A stretch of DNA of 64,000 bases. It comes from Clostridiales bacterium. Lineage in GTDB: Bacteria > Bacillota > Clostridia > Oscillospirales > Oscillospiraceae. Each line of letters opens with the position of its first letter. Position 1 is the first letter of the stretch. The notes beneath the pieces are model-generated. The model had not been told where the DNA came from. It worked only from the letters and a program-made list of their open reading frames with translations, and made no database searches. This document shows, piece after piece, positions 28,539 through 38,200 of this stretch. The stretch spans positions 1 to 64,000 of the forward strand of contig JALFLH010000013.1 of NCBI GenBank assembly GCA_022774865.1, given 5' to 3'. The translations under genes and the position numbers were made by a program.

Positions 28539-29312
28539 ATGAAATACGGATTTCTGGGCTGCGGGAATATGGGCAGTGCCATTGCCCGGGCCATTTCCAA
28601 AAAAACGTCGGATTTCGCCGTCACCGACCGCAGCGGCAGGGCAAAGGCTCTCGGCTTTTCCTATACCACGCCGGAGGACATTGCCGCCCACGCGGAACGG
28701 ATTTTTCTGGCGGTGAAGCCTCAGATGATGGCAAGTGCTTTGGAACCCCTGCGCCCCATTCTGGCGGCGCGGAAGCCGGTGCTGATTACCATGGCGGCAG
28801 GACTGACCATGGAAAAAATCGAAGCACTCGCCGGGGTGCAGCTTCCCATCATCCGCATCATGCCCAATACGCCCGTGGCCGTGGGCAAGGGCATGACGCT
28901 GTATTGTGCCAACGAGCGGGTGGATGCCGAAACACTGGCGGATTTTCTGGGCGACATGGAATGCGCCGGCATTCTCGACCCAGTGGAGGAGCGGCTTTTT
29001 GACGCGGCGGGCACCGTCTCCGGCTGCGGTCCGGCCTACGTATATCTGTTCATTGAAGCCATGGCCGACGGGGCGGTGGCCTGCGGTGTTCCCCGGAAGC
29101 AGGCCGTGGAATACGCCGCCGCCACCCTGGCGGGCGCGGCGGAAATGGTGCTGCAGACCGGCCAGCACCCCGGCGCGCTGAAGGACGCCGTCTGCTCCCC
29201 CGGCGGCAGCACCATCGCGGGTGTCAAGGCTCTGGAAGATTGCGGCTTCCGTGGCGCGGTCATGGACTGCGTCATGGCCGCTGCCAAGCGGAACCGGGAA
29301 TTGGGAAAATAA
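28539..29312 (+). CDS. proC: pyrroline-5-carboxylate reductase
   Basis: MKYGFLGCGNMGSAIARAI...IIRIMPNTPVAVGKGMTLYC...AVCSPGGSTIAGVKALE. Confidence 0.96.
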   Translation: MKYGFLGCGNMGSAIARAISKKTSDFAVTDRSGRAKALGFSYTTPEDIAAHAERIFLAVKPQMMASALEPLRPILAARKPVLITMAAGLTMEKIEALAGVQLPIIRIMPNTPVAVGKGMTLYCANERVDAETLADFLGDMECAGILDPVEERLFDAAGTVSGCGPAYVYLFIEAMADGAVACGVPRKQAVEYAAATLAGAAEMVLQTGQHPGALKDAVCSPGGSTIAGVKALEDCGFRGAVMDCVMAAAKRNRELGK

Positions 29313-29348
29313 TGCCCATCGAATGGGTCAATCCGGCAAATACAGGCG

Positions 29349-29382
29349 AAAAAACACCGCAGCGCATTTTGCGTCTGCGGTG
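29349..29382 (-). terminator. intrinsic terminator of the DUF1538/P-II operon
   Basis: CACCGCAG-(CGCaTTTTGCG)-CTGCGGTG stem with a six-U tail on the minus strand. Confidence 0.75.
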
Positions 29383-29388
29383 ATTCTC

Positions 29389-29727
29389 TTACTCCGGGTG
29401 TTTCTCCGGCTCATGCGTCGCCAGACCGGCCACATCGGATACGGGCAGGGAAAAGGCGATGCCTTTGGCTTTTCCGGCCATGCCCATCCGCTGATAGATC
29501 GCGTTCAGCACGCCGTCCCGGATGGATTTTTCCACCACCATCATCAGAATCTCCTTCTCTGTATGCAGCGTGATGCCGAAAAACGCCGCGGCCTCCTGAT
29601 TGGCCACACCCCGGGCATTCAGAATCGTGCCGCCCCGGGCGCCCTGCTCCCGGGCAATGTCCATTACGTCCTCGGCAAAGCCCGCGTCCACAATGGCAAA
29701 AATCACCTCATGATCGTTGGTTACCAT
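29389..29727 (-). CDS. P-II-like protein
   Basis: VIFAIVDAGFAEDVMDIAREQGARGGTILNARG...TLHTEKEILMMVVEKS; P-II-like ferredoxin-fold sequence. Confidence 0.75.
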   Translation of the reverse strand: MVTNDHEVIFAIVDAGFAEDVMDIAREQGARGGTILNARGVANQEAAAFFGITLHTEKEILMMVVEKSIRDGVLNAIYQRMGMAGKAKGIAFSLPVSDVAGLATHEPEKHPE

Positions 29728-29729
29728 GG

Positions 29730-30098
29730 TTATTTCCCCCTCTCCAAGCGGTTGTTACTCATAAACCGGTACAGATTCACGCCGATGATGCTGCTCAGCG
29801 GCACCGCAAAGGCTACCCCCTTGCCGTTGCGCACGGTATGGAATTTTTCCTCCAGCGTATTCAGAATCGGGCTGACCTGATCCTCCCGCGCCACACTCAG
29901 AATCACGGCCTTGGCGTTGTTCAGTCCCAGCAGCTCGATGATCTCGGAACTGGCTGTGCCCTTGCCAGCCATCACCAACTGGCAGTTGACCTGAAACTGG
30001 CTGATCACATCCAGATAAAAATCACCCTTGGGACGATCCACCACGGTGAAAATCAGCTTCAGCTTCTTAATCGCGGAATCATTTACTGTGTTGTCCAA
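29730..30098 (-). CDS. second P-II-like protein (TTG start)
   Basis: KLIFTVVDRPKGDFYLDVISQFQVNCQLVMAGKGTASSEIIELLGL...GKGVAFAVPLSSIIG; GGAGGGA RBS before TTG at 30098. Confidence 0.7.
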   Translation of the reverse strand: MDNTVNDSAIKKLKLIFTVVDRPKGDFYLDVISQFQVNCQLVMAGKGTASSEIIELLGLNNAKAVILSVAREDQVSPILNTLEEKFHTVRNGKGVAFAVPLSSIIGVNLYRFMSNNRLERGK

Positions 30099-30111
30099 TC
30101 GCCGTCCCTCC

Positions 30112-31641
30112 TCACATAAAGTTGATGATCTGCTGGTCGTCCGCATCCAGAATGCGCTTCATGGCGCGCCGTTCGGCAATCCGTTCGGACACGATTGCCC
30201 GGAAGCCCAGAAGCTGAATGGTGATCAGCGGCGCCATGGCCACCAGCGCCACCACGCCGAAGGCATCCCGCAGCACCGCCTCCCCACCCTGCAGCGTCAT
30301 GCAAGCGCCGACGGCAAAGGGCAGGATGAATCCTGAGGTCATGGGGCCGCTGGCCGTTCCGCCGGAGTCAAAGGCGATGGCCGTGTAGACAGGCGGCACA
30401 AACAGCGACAGCGCCAGAGAAAGGAAATAGCCGGGAATCAGATAATAGACCAGACTGAAATCAAAAATGATTCGGAGCATGGACAGGGCGATGGCTCCGC
30501 CCACGCCGATACACAGCCCCAGCAGCATGGATTTTTTTGTAATATATCCGCCGGTCACATCCTCCACCTGCCCGGTCAGCACATGAATGGCCGGCTCCGC
30601 CAGCACCACCAGCATTCCCACGGCCAGTCCGAATATGGTGAGAAAGCCCTCATTCCATCCGGCCAGTTCCCGTCCCAGCTTGAATCCGATGGGCATAAAA
30701 CCCACGTTCACGCCGGTAAGAAACACCACCAGACCCAGATATGTAAACAGCACGCCCACGGCGATCCGTTGGAGCCGTTTGCGGGGCAGCTTCAGAAACG
30801 CGAACTGGCAGATCAGAAAAAACAGCACGATCAGTCCCAGCGCGATGGCCACCTCCCGCGCCGTATGGACAGCGGTATGGACAAATCCCTCCCAGATGTG
30901 GGCGTCTGCCGCATAATCCGGCACCTGATAGGTCAACGTCCGATCCGAGAAAATACCCAGAAGCAGCACCGCGGCCACCGGGCCGATGGAGCACAGCGCC
31001 ACCAGACCGAAGCTGTTCTCCTGACTTTTCCGGTCGCCCAAAACCCCGGAGATACCCACGCCCAATGCCATAATGAACGGGACTGTGATTGGGCCGGTGG
31101 TGACGCCGCCGGAATCAAAAGCCAGCGGCAGCAACGCCAGATTGTCATTCACCGCAAGCAGCAGTGCCAGGGCAAACAGCAGCATATAAAACAGCATGAG
31201 AAGCTGGGAAAGGGGTTTTCGAAACACGATTTTCAGAACGGCGGTAAGCAGAAACAGTCCCACACCGATGCCCACGGTGTAAACCAGCACCGTGCCGTTC
31301 ATCACCGCGCTCACCTGATTTGCCAGCACCTGCAGATCCGGCTCCGCAATGGTAATCAGCATCCCCAGCACAAAACAGACCGCAAGCAGAAGCCCCAGCT
31401 TTCGCTGCCTGGAAAGTCCCGCGCCCACATGGGTGCCCATGGGTGTCATGGCCAGATCCGCGCCCAGATTGAACATACCGATCCCCAGCACCAGCGCTGC
31501 CGCGCCGATGGTAAAGCTCCCCAGCTCCGCCCCGGAGAAATTGAACAGTGGGGTCAGCGCCAGAAGATAAACAATCGCCGTAACCGGAAGCGCCGAAACC
31601 AGCGCCTCCCTGATTTTTGCCCAAAGCGCGTTCAAATTCAT
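30112..31641 (-). CDS. DUF1538 family integral membrane protein (two internal repeats)
   Basis: Two related halves: GIGMFNLGADLAMTPMGTHVGAGLSRQRK...ITIAEPDLQVLANQV...ALAFDSGGVTTGPITVPFIMALGVG and VNVGFMPIGFKLGRELAG...VVLAEPAIHVLTGQVEDVTGGYI...AIAFDSGGTASGPMTSGFILPFAVG. Confidence 0.85.
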   Translation of the reverse strand: MNLNALWAKIREALVSALPVTAIVYLLALTPLFNFSGAELGSFTIGAAALVLGIGMFNLGADLAMTPMGTHVGAGLSRQRKLGLLLAVCFVLGMLITIAEPDLQVLANQVSAVMNGTVLVYTVGIGVGLFLLTAVLKIVFRKPLSQLLMLFYMLLFALALLLAVNDNLALLPLAFDSGGVTTGPITVPFIMALGVGISGVLGDRKSQENSFGLVALCSIGPVAAVLLLGIFSDRTLTYQVPDYAADAHIWEGFVHTAVHTAREVAIALGLIVLFFLICQFAFLKLPRKRLQRIAVGVLFTYLGLVVFLTGVNVGFMPIGFKLGRELAGWNEGFLTIFGLAVGMLVVLAEPAIHVLTGQVEDVTGGYITKKSMLLGLCIGVGGAIALSMLRIIFDFSLVYYLIPGYFLSLALSLFVPPVYTAIAFDSGGTASGPMTSGFILPFAVGACMTLQGGEAVLRDAFGVVALVAMAPLITIQLLGFRAIVSERIAERRAMKRILDADDQQIINFM

Positions 31642-31723
31642 CACCTTTCCCATTTCATTTCTTTCAAATCAATCATACCAGAAAAATCCGTTTCTGCATA
31701 GAACAAAAACGGATTTTCAAGGT

Positions 31724-32245
31724 CTATTCTGTTTTTTCCAATTTATCCGTTCCGATGTTCTGCTCCAGTGCGGCGCTGCCCTGTGAAATCCGTCTGCGCA
31801 CCGATTCTTCGGAAATATCCAGGATTTTCGCAATTTCTGCTGTATTCAGGTTTTCCGCGTAGTATAAAACCATCACATCCCGGCAGTCAGGATTGAGGGC
31901 GCATACCGCGTCCCAGAGGGAGCTGCCCGGCTCCCGCTCGGTGTCCTCCGGATGGAGCTGCGCCATCTGGCGGCATTCCTGCAGGAGAATCTTCAGAATC
32001 CACGGCTTCACCGGCTCCAGCAGCCCCAGCTCTCCAATCTTCCCGCGTGCGCTGTGCAGCGCATTCCGGATTGCCCACTCGGTATCCGGCGAGTATCCCA
32101 AGATGCTGACCGCAACCGCGTACAGATCGTTTTTCAAAGCCGCCGCCCGGCGGCAGAACCGTTTTTCCTTTATCCCGTCAAACATGCCCGTCCTCCATGG
32201 AACCCCGTTTTCGAACTTATGTAAACCATGTATCAAGCATATCAC
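31724..32245 (-). CDS. ECF-like RNA polymerase sigma factor
   Basis: LWDAVCALNPDCRDVMVLYYAENLNTAEIAKILDISEESVRRRISQGSAALEQNI (region 4 HTH). Start uncertain. Confidence 0.75.
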   Translation of the reverse strand: MICLIHGLHKFENGVPWRTGMFDGIKEKRFCRRAAALKNDLYAVAVSILGYSPDTEWAIRNALHSARGKIGELGLLEPVKPWILKILLQECRQMAQLHPEDTEREPGSSLWDAVCALNPDCRDVMVLYYAENLNTAEIAKILDISEESVRRRISQGSAALEQNIGTDKLEKTE

Positions 32246-32371
32246 AGGGCGCGTTCAGGTACAAGTCCCGCCGGATTAAGTTTTCTTTAATTTTCCCCCG
32301 TTGCAAAAAAGCGCTGTTCCGATTATAATGAATGGGTGTTTTCAGATCTTTTTCATCAAAGGGGCTTTCCT

Positions 32372-33097
32372 ATGAAACTGCTGATTATTCGCCACGGCGA
32401 CCCGGATTACACCATTGATTCCCTGACCGAAACCGGCTGGACGGAAGCCCGGCTGCTGTCCGCGCGCCTTTCCCGACTGGATGTAAAGTCGTTTTACTGC
32501 TCCCCGCTGGGTCGCGCCCGGGACACCGCGGCTCCCACGCTGGCTGCCATGCACCGGGAGGCTGAAATTCTCCCCTGGCTGCGGGAATTTGCCCCAAAGG
32601 TGCAAAAACCCGATGGGCACGGCTACGTTGCATGGGACTGGCTGCCTCAGGACTGGACAGCGCGGGATTATTTTTATGATAAGGACCGCTGGATGGAAGC
32701 CCCGGAGTTTCAGACGGCGGGAGTACCCGACGAATACCGCTGGGTCACCGGGGAACTGGACGCGCTGCTTGCCCGCCACGGCTATGTCCGGGACGGAAGT
32801 CTCTACCGGGCGGCGCGGCCCAATGAGGACACCCTTGTGTTCTTCTGCCATTTCGGGCTGGAATGCGTGCTGCTGAGCCGCCTGCTGAACATCAGCCCCA
32901 TGCCGCTGTGGCACGGCACCTGCGCAGCCCCCACCGCCGTCACCACATTGGTCACCGAGGAACGGCGGCCGGGCTTCGCCAGTTTCCGCATGGGCTCGTT
33001 CGGTGACATTTCCCATCTGTACGCCGCCGGAAGAGAGCCGTCCTTTTCCGCCCGGTTCTGCGAAACCTACAGCCGCATGGATCAGCGCCACGACTGA
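32372..33097 (+). CDS. histidine phosphatase family protein
   Basis: MKLLIIRHGDPDYTIDSLTETGWTEARLLSARLSRLDVKSFYCSPLGRARDTA. Confidence 0.92.
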   Translation: MKLLIIRHGDPDYTIDSLTETGWTEARLLSARLSRLDVKSFYCSPLGRARDTAAPTLAAMHREAEILPWLREFAPKVQKPDGHGYVAWDWLPQDWTARDYFYDKDRWMEAPEFQTAGVPDEYRWVTGELDALLARHGYVRDGSLYRAARPNEDTLVFFCHFGLECVLLSRLLNISPMPLWHGTCAAPTAVTTLVTEERRPGFASFRMGSFGDISHLYAAGREPSFSARFCETYSRMDQRHD

Positions 33098-33105
33098 CAA
33101 AATTC

Positions 33106-33133
33106 GAGCCGTCCCGTTTGGGACGGCTCTTTT
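33106..33133 (+). terminator. intrinsic terminator (convergent genes)
   Basis: GAGCCGTCCC-gttt-GGGACGGCTC then TTTT. Confidence 0.85.
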
Positions 33134-33136
33134 GAT

Positions 33137-34300
33137 TTACTTGATTACCCGCACCCGGAGCACGCCGTTGATCTTTTTCAGATCTTCCACCACCTCGGTG
33201 GAGGCTGGCTGGTCAACGTCCAGCATGGTGTAGGCGAATTCGCCCTTGGAAGCGTTCTGCAGTCCCGCGATGTTGATATTGTCCCCTGCGATGACAGACG
33301 TAAACTGGCCCAGAGAATTGGGGATGTTCTTATGCAGAATGGCAATCCGTCCGGCGGTGGTACAGACGCCCATGTCCAGATTGGGATAGTTGACGGAATT
33401 GACGATGTTGCCGTTTTCCAGATAGTTCATCACCTGACGGACGGCCATCCTGGCGCAGTTGTCCTCCGATTCCTCGGTGGACGCGCCCAGATGGGGAATG
33501 GCAATCACGCCATCCAGATTGGCGGTTTTGTCATTGGGAAAATCGGTCACATAGCGGTGAACCTTACCGGAGGCCAGCGCCTGTTCCAGCGCGTCGTCGT
33601 CCACCAGGAGATCCCGGGCGAAATTCAGCAGAATCACGCCGTCCTTCATTTGGGAAAGGGCTTCGGCGTTGATCATTTTCCTGGTGGAATCCATCAGCGG
33701 GACATGGATGGAGATGATGTCGCACTTTTCATAGATTTCCTCCCGGGTTTTCACCCGGACAACGCCGCTGTCCAGATGCCAGGCAGCGTCAATGGAAATA
33801 AAGGGATCACAGCCGTAGACCTTCATCCCCAGCTTCATGGCCGCATTGGCCAGCGGGCCGCCGATGGCGCCCAGACCGATGACGCCCAGGCTCTTGTGGG
33901 CGATCTCATGTCCGGCAAATTTGCTCTTGCCCTTTTCCACCTTCTTGGCCACGTCGCCCTCACCCCGGATGGACTTGACCCACTCGATGCCGCCGACGAT
34001 ATCCCGGCAGCCCAGCAGCATTCCGCACAGCGCCAGCTCCATGACGCCGTTGGCATTGGCGCCGGGGGTATTGAACACCACCACGCCCTGCTCGGCGCAC
34101 TTGGCCAGGGGAATGTTATTGACGCCCGCGCCCGCCCGGGCGACAGCCAGCAGCTTCTCCGGCAAGGCAAGATCGTGCATGGCAGTGCTGCGCACCAGCA
34201 CCGCTTCCGCCTCGTCCAGATTTTCCGTGGACGCATAATCCTCCGTCCAGAGAGCCGTTCCCTTGGGGGAGATGTTATTCAGATATTTCACATGATACAT
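33137..34300 (-). CDS. serA: D-3-phosphoglycerate dehydrogenase
   Basis: AVARAGAGVNNIPLAKCAEQGVVVFNTPGANANGV...LGVIGLGAIGGPLANAAMKLGM; C-terminal ACT-like. Confidence 0.9.
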   Translation of the reverse strand: MYHVKYLNNISPKGTALWTEDYASTENLDEAEAVLVRSTAMHDLALPEKLLAVARAGAGVNNIPLAKCAEQGVVVFNTPGANANGVMELALCGMLLGCRDIVGGIEWVKSIRGEGDVAKKVEKGKSKFAGHEIAHKSLGVIGLGAIGGPLANAAMKLGMKVYGCDPFISIDAAWHLDSGVVRVKTREEIYEKCDIISIHVPLMDSTRKMINAEALSQMKDGVILLNFARDLLVDDDALEQALASGKVHRYVTDFPNDKTANLDGVIAIPHLGASTEESEDNCARMAVRQVMNYLENGNIVNSVNYPNLDMGVCTTAGRIAILHKNIPNSLGQFTSVIAGDNINIAGLQNASKGEFAYTMLDVDQPASTEVVEDLKKINGVLRVRVIK

Positions 34301-34316
34301 GGTATCTGTCGTCTCC

Positions 34317-35399
34317 TTAACCGTTGTTTTTCTCAAATTCCGCCATAAATGCCACCAGCTTTTCCACGCCTTCGATGGGCATGGCGTTGTAGATGCTGGC
34401 GCGCATACCGCCCACGGTGCGGTGGCCTTTCAGATTCACGAAGCCCGCCGCCTCCGCTTCCCTGACAAACCCGGCATCCAGCTCCTTGTCGCCGGTGACG
34501 AAGGGAACATTCATGAGAGAACGATCCTTCTTCACCACGGTTCCGTGGAACAGCTTGCTTTCATCCAGAAAATCATACAGAATTTTCGCCTTCTGCTCAT
34601 TGTACTGCTTCATGGCCTCCAAACCGCCCCGGGCCTTCAGCCACTGGAACACCTTGCCGCAGATATAGATGCCGTAGGCGGGAGGCGTATTGTACAGAGA
34701 GCCGTTATCGGCGTGGATTTTGTATTGCAGCATGGTGGGGGTGCCGGGCAGCACATCCTCGGTAATCAGGTCATCGCGGATGATGACAATGACCACACCG
34801 GCGGGGCCGATGTTCTTCTGAACGCCGCCGTAGATCATGCCGTACCGGCTCACATCCACCGGCTCGGACAGGAAGCAGGAGGACACGTCCGCCACCAGGG
34901 GCTTGCCCTTCGTATTGGGCAGCTCATGGAACTTGGTGCCGTAGATGGTGTTGTTTTCGCAGATGTAAACATAGTCCGCATTCTCGCTGATGGGCAGATC
35001 GGAACAGTCGGGAATGTAGGTAAAGGTCTTGTCGGCGGAAGACGCCACGGCGTTTGCCTTGCCGTACTTCTGCGCTTCCTGCCATGCTTTCTTTGCCCAC
35101 TGGCCGGTGATGATATAGTCGGCAACCCGGTTTTTCATCAGGTTCATGGGAATCATGGCGAACTGCTGGGAAGCGCCGCCCTGTAAAAACAGGACCTTGT
35201 AGTTGTCGGGAATCCCCATCAGCTCCCGCAAATCGCTTTCGGCTGTCTCAATAATCTCCTGAAAAGGACGGGATCGATGGCTCATCTCCATCACGGACAT
35301 TCCGGTGCCCCTGTAGTCCAGCATTTCCGCTGCGGCTTCCCGCAGCACCTCTTCCGGCAATACAGCCGGGCCGGCGGAGAAGTTGAATACTCTTGCCAT
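34317..35399 (-). CDS. serC: phosphoserine aminotransferase
   Basis: MARVFNFSAGPAVLPEEVLREAAAEMLDYRGTGMSVMEMSHRS. Confidence 0.96.
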   Translation of the reverse strand: MARVFNFSAGPAVLPEEVLREAAAEMLDYRGTGMSVMEMSHRSRPFQEIIETAESDLRELMGIPDNYKVLFLQGGASQQFAMIPMNLMKNRVADYIITGQWAKKAWQEAQKYGKANAVASSADKTFTYIPDCSDLPISENADYVYICENNTIYGTKFHELPNTKGKPLVADVSSCFLSEPVDVSRYGMIYGGVQKNIGPAGVVIVIIRDDLITEDVLPGTPTMLQYKIHADNGSLYNTPPAYGIYICGKVFQWLKARGGLEAMKQYNEQKAKILYDFLDESKLFHGTVVKKDRSLMNVPFVTGDKELDAGFVREAEAAGFVNLKGHRTVGGMRASIYNAMPIEGVEKLVAFMAEFEKNNG

Positions 35400-35796
35400 T
35401 ATGTTTCCCTCCAAATAAACTGACGAATTTTCCGGGCTTCACTTTGATCAAACCGCCCGGCGTGCGCGCATTTGCACCAGTCTTTTTTTCATGGACAAAT
35501 GTGTTTTCAATATATACTATCATGATTTTACGCCAAAAACAACTGTCGTTCTTCCAGAATCTTGCCGGTTTTTCCCCCGTTTTCTGGGCAATCTGTCAAA
35601 TTCTCAGTGATATGGCATCCCGGTTTTCCGATGGACTGCCAATTATACTATGCCACCGCCGTGCGGAATTTCACCCGGCAGGCGGGCATTGAATAAATAT
35701 TCTTCTTTTTGTTCCTTTTTTGTTAATTTTGCCTAATTTCGCCGTAAAGCCAGTCCGCTTTTTCATCTTCGTGCCCATCTCCGCAACGGAATCAGC

Positions 35797-35825
35797 TTGA
35801 CATCTTTCATATATTTCGGTATAAT
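35797..35825 (+). promoter_or_regulatory. perfect consensus sigmaA promoter of the three-gene xdh operon
   Basis: TTGACA (35797-35802), 17-nt spacer, TATAAT (35820-35825), 66 nt before the CDS. Confidence 0.8.
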
Positions 35826-35891
35826 TTTTCTGGAAATCGTTGTTGTCCCGTGAGATGTTATGTCAGGAGCATTTAAGGAAGGAGCTTCCCC

Positions 35892-38186
35892 ATGAAAAAG
35901 TATACCGGAAAAAGTGTTCTGCGTGTGGATGCCTATGACAAGGCCACCGGACGGGCCAAATACGTGGATGATCTGTGCCCCAAAGATGCGCTGATTATGA
36001 AAATCTGCCATTCCACCATTGGTCACGGCTACGTGAAATCCATCGACACCGCTGAAGCTGAGGCGGTTCCGGGTGTCATCAAAATCTTAACCTGCTTTGA
36101 CGTTCCCGATATTCAGTTCCCCACGCCCGGCCATCCCTGGTCCACCGACCCCCACCATCAGGACCCCGCTGACCGCAAGCTGCTCAACCGCCACGTCCGC
36201 TACTACGGCGACGATGTGGCCGTGGTGATTGCGGAAAACGAAATTGCCGCCAATCAGGCAGTCCGGCTGGTGAAAATTGATTATGACCCGCTGCCCGTGG
36301 CGCTGGATGTGCAGGAGGCAATGGACCCTTCCCTGCCGCCCATTCACGGGGAATGCCCCGGCAACGTCATCAAGCATACGGACAGCCGCAAGGGTAATTA
36401 CGAGCAGGCCATTCAGGAGCCGGGCCTCATCAAGGTCGAAGGCTGGTACGACACCCCCACCGTGCAGCACTGCCACATTGAAAACCACGGCTGCTACGCC
36501 TATGAGGAAAATGGCCGGATCGTTGTCGTTTCCTCCACCCAGATTCCCCACATCGTCCGCCGTATCTGCGGGCAGGCGCTGGGTCTGCCCTGGGGCAGAA
36601 TCCGGGTCATCAAGCCCTACATCGGCGGCGGCTTCGGCAACAAGCAGGATGCCCTGTATGAGCCACTGACCGCCTGGTGCACCACCCAGGTGGGGGGCCG
36701 CCCGGTCAAATTCGAATGCACCCGGGAGGAAACCTTCGTCTCCAACCGTGTGCGCCACGCCATCCGCACCCATCTGATCTCCTATGTCCGGCCCGACGGC
36801 CGGATCGTGGCCCGGAAGGCAGAGCTGTTCTCCAACAACGGTGCTTACGCTTCTCACGCCCATTCCGTGTGCGCCAAGGCGCTTGGCTCCCTTCCCCAGC
36901 TTTACCCCTGCGACAATTTTGAGGGTGATGCCTACACCGTCTACACCAACCGCCCCGCCGCCGGCGCCATGCGCGGCTACGGTATGCCCCAGGCCACCTT
37001 CGCCATGGAGAGCCACACCGACGATATCTGCAAGGCGCTGCATCTGGACCCCATCGAATACCGCCGGAAATACCTGATGCCCGTGGGCTATGTGGACGGC
37101 TTTTCCAAAAACGAGTTATATGCCGACAGCTTCAACCAGTGTCTGGATGAGGCCATCCGGGCGACAAACTACTACGAAAAATACGCGGCCTACCAAAACC
37201 AGACCGGCTCCGTCCGCAAGGGCATCGGCGTTTCCGTGTTCTGGTACAACACTGCCGTGTGGCCCATCTCTCTGGAGTCCTCCTCCTGCCGGATGGTGGT
37301 CAACCAGGACGGCTCCATCCAGTTTCAGACCGGCGAAACCGAAATCGGCCAGGGCTGCGATACCGCCTACTCCCAGATGGTGGCCGACGCCGTGGGCGTC
37401 CCGCTGAACATGGTGCACGCCGTCTCCACCCAGGATACCGACGTGACCCCCTACGGCACCGGCGCCTACGCCTCCCGCCAGACCTATGTTGGTTCCTTCT
37501 GCATCACCAAAACCGCCAACGCCCTGCGGGAAAAGATTCTGAAGCAAGCTCACGAATACACCCGGATGCCCATTGAGATCCTCGATCTGGTGGACGGAGA
37601 CATTGTGCGGATCACCGACGGCCGGAAGCTCATGACGCTGGGGGAGCTGGCCACCGAATGCCTGTATTCTCTGGAGCACTCCGAGCATCTGACGGCGGAG
37701 GAAACCGCCCAGGTCAAGTCCAACGCCTACTCCTTCGGCTGCTGCATCGCCGAGGTGGAAGTGGATATTCCCATGTGCAAGACCAGGCTGACAAATATCA
37801 TCAACGTCCACGACTGCGGCAATCTGGTCAACCCCGCTCTGGCAGAGGCACAGGTGCACGGCGGTATGTCCATGGGCATCGGCTACGCTCTGTCCGAGCA
37901 GCTCCTGTTCGACCCCAAAACCGGCAAGCCCCTGAACAACAACCTGCTGGATTACAAGCTGTCCACCTTCCTGGATCACCCCCATCTGGAAGCCCGCTTC
38001 GTGCAGAATCCGGAACCCACCTCCCCCATGGGTGTCAAGGCGCTGGGCGAACCGCCGGTCTGCCCTGTTGCCTCCGCCATCCGCAACGCCATCCGCAACG
38101 CCACCGGCGTTTCCATCAATTGCTGCCCCATCACACCCCATGTACTGTACCGGGAATTCAAGCAGGCCGGACTGATCGAAGAGTAA
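35892..38186 (+). CDS. xanthine dehydrogenase family molybdopterin-binding subunit
   Basis: TGRAKYVDDLCPKDALIMKICHSTIGHGYVKSIDTAEAEAVPGV...GGGFGNKQDALYEPL...AGAMRGYGMPQATFAME...TGETEIGQGCDTAYSQM. Confidence 0.92.
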   Translation: MKKYTGKSVLRVDAYDKATGRAKYVDDLCPKDALIMKICHSTIGHGYVKSIDTAEAEAVPGVIKILTCFDVPDIQFPTPGHPWSTDPHHQDPADRKLLNRHVRYYGDDVAVVIAENEIAANQAVRLVKIDYDPLPVALDVQEAMDPSLPPIHGECPGNVIKHTDSRKGNYEQAIQEPGLIKVEGWYDTPTVQHCHIENHGCYAYEENGRIVVVSSTQIPHIVRRICGQALGLPWGRIRVIKPYIGGGFGNKQDALYEPLTAWCTTQVGGRPVKFECTREETFVSNRVRHAIRTHLISYVRPDGRIVARKAELFSNNGAYASHAHSVCAKALGSLPQLYPCDNFEGDAYTVYTNRPAAGAMRGYGMPQATFAMESHTDDICKALHLDPIEYRRKYLMPVGYVDGFSKNELYADSFNQCLDEAIRATNYYEKYAAYQNQTGSVRKGIGVSVFWYNTAVWPISLESSSCRMVVNQDGSIQFQTGETEIGQGCDTAYSQMVADAVGVPLNMVHAVSTQDTDVTPYGTGAYASRQTYVGSFCITKTANALREKILKQAHEYTRMPIEILDLVDGDIVRITDGRKLMTLGELATECLYSLEHSEHLTAEETAQVKSNAYSFGCCIAEVEVDIPMCKTRLTNIINVHDCGNLVNPALAEAQVHGGMSMGIGYALSEQLLFDPKTGKPLNNNLLDYKLSTFLDHPHLEARFVQNPEPTSPMGVKALGEPPVCPVASAIRNAIRNATGVSINCCPITPHVLYREFKQAGLIEE

Positions 38187-38200
38187 GGAGTTGACGACCT

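Noticed and set aside
35400-35560. Possible serine T-box upstream of serC
   Set aside because: No AGGGTGGNACCGCG T-box sequence; only a CCGGGC/GCCCGG hairpin was found.
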